NCBI GenBank assembly: GCA_037176845.1
Contig: JAYKXP010000056.1
Coordinates: 62,001 to 126,000 of the forward strand
Origin: Paramarasmius palmivorus
Taxonomy: Eukaryota; Basidiomycota; Agaricomycetes; Agaricales; Marasmiaceae
Direction: 5' to 3'
DNA length: 64,000 nt
Each line of letters starts with the position of its first letter. Positions within the stretch are counted from its first letter, which is position 1. Below, piece by piece: positions 24,411 to 33,826 of the stretch. Under the pieces are notes generated by a model. That model saw only the letters and a list, made by a program, of their open reading frames with translations, was not told the origin of the DNA and searched no databases. Position numbers and translations under genes: made by a program.

Positions 24411-25694
24411 TTACAGTCGATTCAGACTCGACCTGTTTATCCGAACGTCATCGTCTTGTCTGTGAGGTTTCCGAGGAGCATCCTCGTCCTCGTCTTCACA
24501 TCCGTCCCTGTTACCTATGTCCCGTAACATCAAGGTTTCCTCCTCCTCTAGCAGTGCCTCCTCATCACCTCCAACCCGGCTCTCGGACTGTGGCTTCGCT
24601 CTCGAGAGATTGATGATGTAGACCCCGAGTAGGATGATAACGAACCCGGAAAGTAGTGAGATGATATTCGTTGCGTCGGAAGTATTGAATCCTTGGAACA
24701 GGATCACCGAAGCCAGAATGGTCGAGGTGGTGAAGAAGACGTAATATATCAGGTTGACACTGTTTCATAGCTTTGTTAACCTCGAGGGGGAGAATGACAG
24801 GTGGCGAAACTCACACATTGACACTAAACCGATCCAGTGCCTTGTTGAGGTACGCCATTTGCACCAAGATACACCCTGCGCTGACCAGCCCAAACACGTA
24901 TGTACTGGGGTACACAAATTGGTTTTTGCCTCCAAAGGTCAGCTTGATAGCAACTCCAAATCCCTTTATCGCCATGACAGATACGGATCCAAAAAGGGAG
25001 CATATGGAGATATACACTGTGGGGTTCTTGGAGCCATACCGCGGAGAGAGGTAGTAGACGGCAAAGGAGACGTAACTGAGTGTTACGAAAAGGTATAGGA
25101 GGAATGGCGGGGCCATGGCATAGTTGAGAATCTGTTCAACGGTGTCGATAGGTTTATCCTCGGGTGCATGGAGAACGATGATGAGAGAACCAATAAGTGA
25201 CAGTGTGCAGCCTAATCGACCTAGGTGACCGAGGGTCTCGTTCAAAAGGAAAGAGGCTAAGATAGCGCCAATTAAAACGCTCAAGGCTCCTAGAGGTGTG
25301 ACGAGTATCGGAGGTGCAAAGGTGTACGCCGCAAAATTGGCAACTAATTCTGTAGTTAGCGAGCTTTCTCCGCTACGATAAGAGTGATAGGTACCTTCTC
25401 CTAAGAATACTAAGGAAGTCGTCAGACCAGTTCTGGCTTTTTTGAAAGCTGGAAGCACGCACGAGTGAACATCCCTCCCCACCAGATTGGATTTCTCAAA
25501 TAGGCAAAATTATCCGATGCATACGAGTTTTGGCCAGCAGCATTGAGACCCTATAGCTTTCTTCAGAAGAACATCCTCGATGACATGAGCGATAGTCTGA
25601 CCTTTTTAGTGATGATGGAGCTCATTCCGATGGCCATTGAACTCGACACGGCAAGAGCTAGGCCGATCCATTTCTCGTCGATACTGCTGGCCAT
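24411..25694 (-). CDS. NIPA-type magnesium transporter
   Basis: Multi-pass membrane Mg2+ transporter of the NIPA/DUF803 family (drug/metabolite transporter superfamily fold). It starts MASSIDEKWIGLALAV with SSMAIGMSSIITKKGL, the family opening helix and KKGL motif. Then follow [33 protein letters not shown] (written here as two motifs, [14 protein letters not shown] and [14 protein letters not shown]) and FLLNETLGHLGRLGC. Further on are VLHAPEDKPI, YGSKNPTVYISICSLFGSVSV and YVFFTTSTILASVILFQGF, with a long acidic cytosolic tail ending RSSLNRL. A methionine upstream in the same open frame (25883) would add 63 low-complexity residues; the start at 25694 fits the family better. Introns are around 25.55-25.35 kb and 24.81-24.76 kb. 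Confidence 0.93.
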
Positions 25695-26206
25695 GAAGGA
25701 AGACGACGAGAAGAAAGAAGGAAGGAAAGGTCGTAGTCGGAGAAAGAGGGGCGTAAAAAAGAAGGGAAGAAAAGAGAATGGGGATGGAGCAGATTCAACG
25801 TGTCGCCGAATATCAGTCCGAGGAACAGGCACAGCAGTGCCGGCGCAGCCTCTAGACCGCACGGTCCGTGCGGAGTGCGCCAAACCGGATTTATCTTTTC
25901 ACCATCATGGCAGCACAACCCTAGTCATTCAGGTTCAGGCCGTTCTCCTTGCCATGCAAGATATGATGAAGGAAAAATCTCGACAAATATTGGTGCGCAG
26001 GAAGTGGTGACTTGGACAAGTTGAATTCTTTGGCGCGTGTCATTCCTTTGTATCAGCAAATCACGAGGGCGAAGTTTTTATGTTGGTTTATATTGCAATC
26101 TTTCACGAAGGAGATACATAGGCTCGGGGTTCCCGAAGATGACTATCATTGCTTCTCGCGGTTTGGGAACGTTCTATGTACGTAATTACAATCATCCGAT
26201 ACGCTC
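25695..26206. other. Divergent promoter region (NIPA / SDR 2)
   Basis: 512 bp between divergent starts. It contains a purine-rich stretch on the + strand (25.68-25.79 kb), which extends into the 5' coding end of the NIPA gene. No clear TATA box. Confidence 0.5.
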
Positions 26207-27428
26207 ATGTCGACGACGTCCTGCAAACGTGTAGCTCTTGTTACTGGTTCATCTCAAGGCTTAGGTCGAGCCATTGCTTTACGACTCGCACAAGATGGGT
26301 TTGACATTGCTCTTAACGATTTGCCAACAAAGAAGGAATCTTTGGAAGTTTTATCGAACGAAATCATCGCTCTTGGTTCCGGAACAAAGACCTATATCGC
26401 GATTTGTGATGTCTCCGTTGAAGAGCTAGTCGAGAAGATGGTCGATGACACCGCAAAAGCCCTAGGAAGTCTGGATGTGGTGAGTCCCTTTCCACGTAGA
26501 AGCTTGTTGACAGGGCACTGATGGGGCACTATAGATGGTAGCTAACGCAGGTATTGCCCTTGGGAAGTCAATCCTTTCCAGTATGAATATTTCGTACTTT
26601 TTTTCGACCCTTCTTCTGACTATTCCTCAGCGACATCCGAAGAATGGGACCGCATATTTGCTACCAATGTCCGAGGAATCTTCCTCTGCTACAAGTACGC
26701 CGGGAAGCAAATGATAAAACAAAGCAAAGGCGGAAGAATCATTGGGGCTAGTTCGCTTACCGGAAAGCAAGGTCCACCGGAGCTCGACAACCCCGTACCA
26801 AACCTGCTGACAATCACTGACAGGTTTCCCGCTTGCAAGTGCTTACTCGTCCTCGAAATTTGCTATACGTGGTTTGACTCAGACTGCCGGTGCGAAAGTT
26901 GTGTTACTCGTACTTTCTTCGCGTCTGAAATGCCGGCTAGCACAAGAATTTGGGCAATACGACATCACAGTCAATGCCTACGCTCCTGGTGAGCACAGCA
27001 GATGCCTTCCCCTCCCCGCCTCATTGACCTTTTACGGAAGGCATGATATCCGGAACCGAAACGGGTGGGTGGCTTTTTTAAGGCTCGCTGACTGCTCATC
27101 ACGTATCCCACAAGCTCAAAGTGCCTCTCCGGATATTGACCCGGACCTTCTCAAAACTATTGAAGCTGCAGCACCTGTATGTATATATTCATCAATCCCT
27201 CGATCTCCGTCACTCACGGCTTAAACGCAAAGAAACTAGCGGGGCCCCTAACGAAAAACAGCTCACCTAATGCCGTGGCTAGTATCGTTTCTTACCTGGC
27301 CTCTGAGGAAGCAAACTATATCACCGGTCAGACAGTACGTTTGCTTGTTGATTTCTGGGTTTCATCGGCCATTTACACTGCCCTTTTCACGACAGGTATC
27401 TGTGAACGGAGGTGCCTTTTTTGATTGA
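26207..27428 (+). CDS. Short-chain dehydrogenase/reductase (SDR 2)
   Basis: Classical NAD(P)-dependent SDR of about 264 residues. Exons 26207-26479, 26535-26580 (46 nt), 26631-26771, 26824-26889, 26941-26988, 27041-27064, 27115-27176, 27233-27334 and 27396-27428. Motifs: TGSSQGLG cofactor loop, DVSVEE, NAG, active-site Ser in GASSLTGKQG, catalytic [21 protein letters not shown] and the final VSVNGG. It is clearly paralogous to SDR 1 and SDR 3, sharing intron positions such as the 46-nt second exon. Unlike them it keeps the ITGQT region in a single exon. Diacetyl/butanediol-type reductase is the best analogy; the true substrate is unknown. Confidence 0.9.
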
Positions 27429-27759
27429 ATTGGAAGCGACGATCATAGCCTCTCCAGGGTCGACAGGAGTGTAAGTGAATTGCTAGGTTGTTGTTTGTGA
27501 TAAGATTCATACTCCCTGAATTCAAACTGAATCAGGCGAGTGAACACAGAGTGCCATCTATCATTCGTATCTTACAAAGATAACAAAAGAAAATTATCTG
27601 AAATACAATCCAAACGAATGCGAGCGGACGTATTCGGCTACTTTGACAGCGGGACTTGATACTCGGTTCGTTGCATGTGTACTCCTCGCCCTATGTCCAT
27701 GCTTGGGTTACTTAAAAGGCGAGCTTATCGAGCCCAATGTCTCCCAAGAATCGTCCACA
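27429..27759. other. Spacer between SDR 2 and SDR 3
   Basis: 331 bp between head-to-tail SDR paralogs. It probably contains the SDR 2 3' UTR and the SDR 3 promoter. A frame open upstream of the SDR 3 ATG (from 27643) would add a hydrophobic, non-family N-terminus, which I do not accept. Confidence 0.5.
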
Positions 27760-29023
27760 ATGAAAGTGGCACTCATTACAGGCGCTGCCCAGGGAATCGG
27801 TCTCGCTATTGCTACCCGTCTTTCCAGAGATCCAGGCGCCTATGCTATCGCTCTAAACGATCTTCCTTCGAAGGAGGAAGCCCTGGAGAATGCCGCTCAA
27901 AATCTTAAATGCAAGACTCTCGTAGTGACCGGAGATGTATCAAAGGAGGAAGACGTTATACAAATAGTGGAGAAGACTGTGAAGGAGTTTGGTGGTTTAG
28001 ATGTTGTAAGTTGCTCAAGCTCAACCGCCTATTCTTTCTCGATCGATGAATATAGATGATCGCGAATGCAGGAAGAATTAATCTGGACCCCATAGACACG
28101 CGTATGGTTGCTTTTCCTCGGTCTATACGCTGCTTATCCCTTTACTCGAATAGTCTCAGTGGATGAATTCGATAATGTTCTAGCGGTCAATGTCAGAAGT
28201 GTGTTCCTGTGCTACAAGTACGCCGGAAGACAAATGGTCTTGCAAGGTCGGGGAGGTCGATTAATAGCTGCTTCATCGATGGCTGGTAAACGGGGTACGC
28301 GAAATTGTTGGTCTACTCGTTCTGTTCGATGACCATAGTACCTATTCCGTGGCAGCCGCGCCCTATGCCAGTGCCTACTCGGCGAGCAAGTTTGCCGTGA
28401 GAGGATTGACACAATCAGCGGGTACATTTCGCCTCCTCGTACGTATGGACTAACCTGAATATTGTATCACAGCGCAGGAATATGGAAAGTACGGGATTAC
28501 GGTCAATGCGTATGCTCCAGGCAAGTTTGAAGTGATTGTTTCCATTGTATCGACACCTCCCATTTATATCGGCCTATGTTCAGGAATCGTACAAACGGAG
28601 ATGAGTCAGTCTCGCCGAATCACATTGCGCTCCTCTGTTGACATTGCTGTTGTCCTTCTCGACAATGATCTTGCCTAGGCAACCTCATTCCACAATTTAT
28701 GGTCGATGCAGTATGTCTATCTCAGTTCGTTCTGTCACTTCCACCATATCAACTGACGGATGGTAACTATCTCAGCTTCAATCGAACAGATCCCTTCCAG
28801 ACGTCAATGGCTCTCCGGAGGACGTAGCAAACTTGGTAGCGTACCTGGTATCAGATGAGGCTAAGTGGATTACTGGTAAGGAACATCGTCGCTAATTGGA
28901 AACACACTGCTGATGAAGACATTTAGGTCAGACGGTGAGCCGTGTTCAAAATTCTTTGTGCAGACTAGGAATGACGATAAACGGATTTAGCTCGGGATAG
29001 ATGGCGGAATAAACTTCGATTAG
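27760..29023 (+). CDS. Short-chain dehydrogenase/reductase (SDR 3)
   Basis: Classical SDR of 244 residues. Exons 27760-28005, 28056-28101 (46 nt), 28160-28294, 28356-28421, 28473-28520, 28584-28604 (21 nt), 28679-28710, 28776-28875, 28927-28934 (8 nt) and 28991-29023. Motifs: [24 protein letters not shown], Ser in [10 protein letters not shown], catalytic [20 protein letters not shown] and LGIDGG. The intron after 28520 has a GC donor (GCAAGT). Starting directly at the Rossmann beta-strand makes it 15-20 residues shorter than its paralogs, which is still normal for the family. It shares the 8-nt and 21-nt exons with SDR 1. Confidence 0.9.
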
Positions 29024-29983
29024 ACAACTATATTATGGTAAACATCTCGTATTGACTGCATTGGGCTTACACGTTCGTAGGTACTTGCATTGTGCTACGA
29101 TACTTAAGACTATATCGCGTGAAATTGAAAGCCAAGTACCTTGTACCGGAATCAATACAATTAGAGGCTTCCTTTCACATGTAGGTGTATCACCAGTAAG
29201 CTCAGGCACTAAAAATTTCCCCTGAACTTCACTTCACATTTTCCTTCCTTCGGCTCATTCGAACGGATCCCATGATTAGATACGGGACACACAGGGCTAC
29301 AGTCCGTGAATTCACAAGCTTCACTTCATCCACACCAATGATCATTATGCACTCTTTAAGGGTGCATCTTGATGAGAATGGAAGATGTGTTTTTCTTCCC
29401 CGACATGTGATTCTTGAGTTCCATACCCACGCGGATCCCCCGCATTTCCCCACATTTCTGGGCGTCTGTAAATTTCCTGAGCGCGCATCCGTATGATTTT
29501 GTACAGATTCTATTCGTTGGTAGCGTTGGCCTCACGATCCGCCTCAAGTAGGGTACAGTCGCCATTCCAGTGCCTGCAATATGCACTACCAAGGTCTCAG
29601 ACTGCTTCAAACCACATGCCAATTGAGCGCATCAACCAAAAATACCACCTGATGGAGAAATCCTTCCTCATCTTTGAAAACATCAAAGAACCACATGTAA
29701 CGTACGTCTCTATGAGGTCTCGTGGTAACGCCATCTCATTAACGTTATACCCTAGTCCATAACTTGTCGTCATGTTCGCCAATACAAACGACATTTTCAG
29801 CATTCAGCAAGTCAAAATCCATGTCATGCGTACAGAATTCCTCGCGCTCAGTTCATGATTCCTTAGAAACTGCAAATTGCTTAACCCGGGCCACCGAAAC
29901 CAATATTCCGTAAAATTATCAGTATAAAAGCACTCTGTTTTAAAAGTGAAATATCAAACAGCCCTCACTGTTCAAGCTTCGCA
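29024..29983. promoter_or_regulatory. Spacer with TATA box for HsbA copy 5
   Basis: 960 bp. A TATA box (TATAAAAG, 29923-29930) lies about 55 bp upstream of the HsbA ATG, matching the arrangement at copy 3. The remaining ~850 bp has short overlapping frames only and no recognisable gene. Confidence 0.6.
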
Positions 29984-30749
29984 ATGGTTCAGATCCTCTC
30001 TTCCTTTGTCTTTGTTCTCTCTGCAGCTGCCGCCTTTGCTAGTCCTGTCAAGCGTGATGTTGCTACTGTCAAAGCCGACATTGCCAATATCGCGACCCAG
30101 GTTACCTCTCTAAATAACGCGATTCAAGCATTCCCTAGCTCTGGTGGAAGTCTCGCAAATGCTCTGGTGAGAGATTTGTATCAATGCTTCCGTGTGTTGG
30201 TCAACCAAGCTCTGTCATAACAGGCTATCCACAACTCCGCTGTTTCCCTCGATACTGCCGTGAAGAAGGCTACCACTGATGTTCAGGTGTGTTTGCCCAC
30301 CTACCTGGCACGTTTAGCATGTGTTCCTTATCTTCCTCCAGGCCACTGACCCATTCAGCGACGCCGACAGCGCAGATATTTTGGCTTCTGTTGAAGCTAT
30401 CGAACCCACCATTGAGTCTGCCCTTACTGGTATCGTCGAGAAGAAGCCTGCTTTTGATGGTACAAAGCTCTTTCCTGCCGTGACACTTGTAGTCTGACAT
30501 GCTTTCGTTGCAGCACTCCCGATTGGTGGTGTCAGTGCCCTCGTTCGCCAAGACCTCAACAACCTTAACACGGACACCCTCGCATTGGCGGACTCTCTCA
30601 TTGCCAAAGCCTCGGTGCGCAGACATTCTGATCGCTCCCTATTCTCGTACTAACTACACAAGTAGGCGGGTACTGTCGACCAAGCCAACACAATCAAGTC
30701 GAACATTGCCTCTGCCTTCGCCACCGCGATTGCTGCATATGCTGCCTAA
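29984..30749 (+). CDS. HsbA-like secreted protein (copy 5)
   Basis: Predicted secreted protein of 182 residues. Exons 29984-30166, 30224-30286 (63 nt), 30342-30459, 30514-30614 and 30666-30749. The signal peptide (MVQILSSFVFVLSAAAAFA) and SPVKR precede VATVKADIANIATQVTSLN, FPSSGG, AIHNSAVSLDTAVKKATT, IEPTIESALTGIVEKKPAFD, VSALVRQDLNNL and the Ala-rich end AIAAYAA. It has one more intron than the other copies, at 30460-30513, splitting the otherwise uniform 219-nt third exon (118 + 101 nt). It is separated from copies 2-4 by the NIPA and SDR genes. Confidence 0.92.
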
Positions 30750-30805
30750 ATGCTCTGAAGACTGTCTGTAGCAAATTCGAACTGTTGATAGTGTCGAACA
30801 CAATA

Positions 30806-31823
30806 CTATACCTCTAGTGCAGCAGCTACATGGCCGACTATAGCTTCCGACATGGCACCGACATCACTGGTTATGTTAATCTGTAAGCCACCACGAAATG
30901 AGTGCTGAGAACTCCATGTTTTAGAGATATAACCTACCATGTCAAAACCTTGTGCTGCTCTTCGAGAAGCCTGGGTCCCCGAAACACAGTAAATAGCGCT
31001 TCGTGATGCAATCATTCTTAGACATGTGGAAAACGTATCGAGCACATTGGCCTACCACTTCTTCTTCGCTCCATGAGCGACCTTTAGGATCTCTTCGATC
31101 ACTTTTTCTACCTCTGGATGAGGGTCAGGAGCAGGCGGTGGGTAACCTAGTGTGATGGAAAGGTCTGATGGCCCCACGAATAATCCATCTGTCCCCGTAG
31201 TACTGTTTAGCTTAAATCTCGAGGGATGAAGACAAAGCTCACCGATACCATCTACTTCAGCGATCTCCTTCATGTTCCTCACACCTTCCACTGTTTCAAT
31301 CTGAACCAAAACCAAAATGTTTTCGTTTGCCGCTTGGAAATATTCAGGCCTGCTGACGCCCCAGTTCCCATGTGTATACGCGCCTCCATATCCTCTTCTC
31401 CCGACGGGAGGATACCGGCTGTCTTCGACGATGCTTCTCGCCTTCTCAGCTGTCGAAACCTGTCAAGGGAAACGTAAGAGTTACCCACACGAAACGCCCG
31501 GGTCATACCATAGGAATCAAAACACCTTTTGCTCCAGCGTCTAAGGCATATTTGATCTGCCAGTTCACACCAGAACTGATTCCAATCGCCGGTATGCGTA
31601 TGAGAGCACTTGGTCCATTGGCTACGCCATGAATGGCCGCAATTAGTTCTGCTGCACCTGGGTTCAGGCATATCAAGCCGTGTTCGCAGTCAATCATGAC
31701 CCAAGACACCCGAGGACTAGCCGATGCGAGCGCACGGGCATGAAAGAAACCGCCATTGGTTAGCCACACGCCCAATGCTGGGGTATTGGAATTGAAGGAA
31801 CGTAAAAGAGAATGGGGCTCCAT
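30806..31823 (-). CDS. HpcH/HpaI-type aldolase (copy 1)
   Basis: Metal-dependent class II pyruvate aldolase family (2-keto-3-deoxy sugar acid or 4-hydroxy-2-oxo-acid aldolases, TIM barrel). It starts MEPHSLLRSFNSN at 31823, the family-typical position just before LGVWLTNGGFFHARAL. Motifs: VMIDCEHG (metal/substrate loop), RIPAIG, KYALDAGAKGVLIPMV, YPPVGRRGYGG, VQIETVEGVRNM, GLFVGPSDLS, YCVSGTQASRRAAQGFDM and a C-terminal helix ending AAALEV. Six exons or so, with introns near 31.50-31.46, 31.24-31.20, 31.05 and 30.93-30.88 kb. The true reaction partner aldehyde is unknown. A frame extending upstream to 31949 is not family-like and I treat it as 5' UTR. Confidence 0.88.
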
Positions 31824-31949
31824 GGGAATGAAAAGATGAGAGAGCATTCGAGAAGTATATCTCATACCTATGTAGTCCGAGTCGGGCCGGTAAAGCTTGG
31901 ATGCAATATCATGTGTGCTGTTCCCTTCCATTGAACGTAAAGAATACAA

Positions 31950-33017
31950 TCATCTGGAAAGACGCACGGCGTCTTCGAATTGGGTAGATATTCCAAGTGT
32001 AAGGATCCCTATGTCGTTTGTAACGCTGACCTGGAAACGGGATATGAACATCGACGAGATTGGGATGGAAGTGGAGCGTGATTACCATGTCGAATCCTTC
32101 CTTCGCACGTTGCGCAGCCTTTTCACCATTACTAACATACATCCAACTAAGATGTGTTCTGTTTAAGCTCAACGGGCATGAGGTTTCTTTGTGTAATTAC
32201 ACACCATTTTTTCCCTTTCTCATGCGAAACCCGCAGCACTCTCTGTATCGCTTTTTCTACTTCCGGATGGGGATCTGGAGATGGAATTGGGTAGCCTAGG
32301 GCCATAGATAGATCAGAGGGACCTAGGAGCAAGACATCTAGAAAGAAACAGCTGAGAATTCGCGTAATGGCGTATGAATGTCGATAGCTTACCAACACCG
32401 TCAACGGCTGCAATCTCCTCTAGATTGTCTAAGGCTGCTTTCGTCTCTATCTGTACCGCAACTATCACATGCTCGTTCGCGACGTTCAAATAATCTTGAG
32501 CTGACATCTTCCAGTTTCCATGAGCATATGAACTTCCAAAGCCTCTACGGCCAACCGGCGGGAAACGACTGTCAAGAACGACCTCCCGCGCTTTTTCGGC
32601 GGTGGAAACCTAAAGATGAAATATCTCGATGGGCATTCTCTCATCATGAGGTATACTGACCATTGGCACAACGACTCCTGCGATTCTGATGAGATGGAGC
32701 TCGTAACATGAACTTGATCACATACCTTTCGCTCCAGCATCCAAAGCATACTTAATCTGCCATCCGGTTCCAGTACTAACTCCTGTAGCGGGTATTCGCA
32801 CAAAGGTCGGTATCCCCTCTCCGTGAATTGCAGCTACAAGTTCGGAAACTCCTGGGTTCAACGACGTCAACCCGTGTTCGCAGTCGATGCAAATCCATTC
32901 AATATGTGGGCTGGCTTGCGCTACAGCACGCGCAAAAAAGAAGTTTCCAGAGGTAATGAAGGTCCCAAAGGCGGTTCGGTTTGCTTTGAAGGCATCGAGA
33001 AGGGGATTTGCGGCCAT
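31950..33017 (-). CDS. HpcH/HpaI-type aldolase (copy 2)
   Basis: Tandem paralog of the aldolase just downstream. MAANPLLDAFKANRTAFG at 33017 is followed by WICIDCEHGLTSLNPG, RIPATG, KYALDAGAKG, VVVPM, VSTAEKAREVV, PPVGRRGFG, VQIETKAALDNL, LLLGPSDLSMALGY, MYVSNGEKAAQRAKEGFDM and VSVTNDIGILTLG, ending EDAVRLSR at 31950. The barrel metal ligands (Glu in CEHG, Glu in QIET, Asp in GPSD) are present. The VVVPM segment sits on a 17-nt exon (32677-32661) created by an intron that copy 1 lacks. Only about 125 bp separate its stop from the start of copy 1, so the two may share regulation. Confidence 0.88.
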
Positions 33018-33692
33018 CGTCGAGAGTGAAGCTGTATCAGCACAATATTGAGCATCATCGCGACATCTTAAATATACACCACATACCCTGGTGAGCTCCC
33101 CATTTGATATTTTGCGGGACCCGGCTTCCAACACGAAGGTCATATGTATCCTTGGTACTCGTCGAAGAAAAAAATGCCGCTAACTTGAATGAAGTTCTTC
33201 GAGAACGGACTGCTCGAAAATGGCTAATGAAAATGGACGAGAAACAACCTGAGCTCGTGAGGCTGGTCATATCGCCAGTAAGCTCCTCAGGCTCGAGGTT
33301 CGAAGTGTCATGGGGTGCCCTACCAGCAATGAGAAGCCAGAAGGGCCAGTGAGGGTTCAAAAGAAGATGATGCCGGACCGCCTGAGCCGATCCCTTACTT
33401 TAGGGCCGGTCTTTCGGGATCCTGCGACCGTATGTAACGAGATGGTAGCAGATGGTAGCTTCGAGCTAATCCCTAATCATCAACGCTCAGTGTTCAGCTG
33501 TCGTTAGCACACCACGCTCAACGTGCCTAACTCAGTCAGAAGTGCGGTACATCCAAGTCATGTCTGTTTTTGAACCGGCTGCAGTAGACTAGTACTTACG
33601 GCCTCAAGTTGGACCAGGGTCAAACTCTGTATCCGAGTCCTTCTTAAGACGCTGCAACTTCGTTTTGTCCTCAACTTGGTCTTGAAAACACT
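33018..33692. other. Intergenic spacer
   Basis: About 675 bp upstream of aldolase copy 2. Presumably its promoter. No gene or repeat can be assigned. Confidence 0.5.
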
Positions 33693-33770
33693 TGGGCGGA
33701 ACGGGACTCGAACCACGTAGCGCGTGAGGAAAAGGACATACACGTATGTTACCAATTACACCATCCACCC
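33693..33770 (-). tRNA. tRNA-like element, identity unresolved, possibly degenerate
   Basis: On the - strand a 7-bp acceptor stem (GGGTGGA with TCCGCCC, one G-T pair), a D-arm (GTGT..TTGGTA..ACAT), an anticodon stem CGTGT/ACGCG and the T-loop TTCGAGT can all be folded. The region between the anticodon-stem halves is 14 nt, so a ~7-nt intron is needed. With the usual intron position the anticodon would read GTC (Asp), but position 37 would be a pyrimidine. The T-stem has one extra base (ACGTGG against CCCGT). It could be a true intron-bearing tRNA or a decaying copy. Confidence 0.5.
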
Positions 33771-33826
33771 TTATCTAAACCTAAACTTGTCTATTCATAC
33801 TATCACTCTAGGTGTCTTAGTAACAA

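Noticed and set aside
24754..25098. Overlapping + frames of about 100 residues
   Set aside because: Antisense to the NIPA transporter, whose protein sequence is unmistakable.
12366..29023. The three SDR genes as 3-oxoacyl-ACP reductases (FabG type)
   Set aside because: They share the classical SDR core, but the KYAxxQM(I/V) and NAYAPG(I/P)xxTEM blocks fit acetoin/butanediol-type reductases better; FabG cannot be fully excluded without alignment.
31824..31949. N-terminal extension of aldolase copy 1
   Set aside because: It is open but the added residues are not family-like; the ATG at 31823 matches the usual start of the family. The same reasoning applies to 33018-33143 for copy 2.
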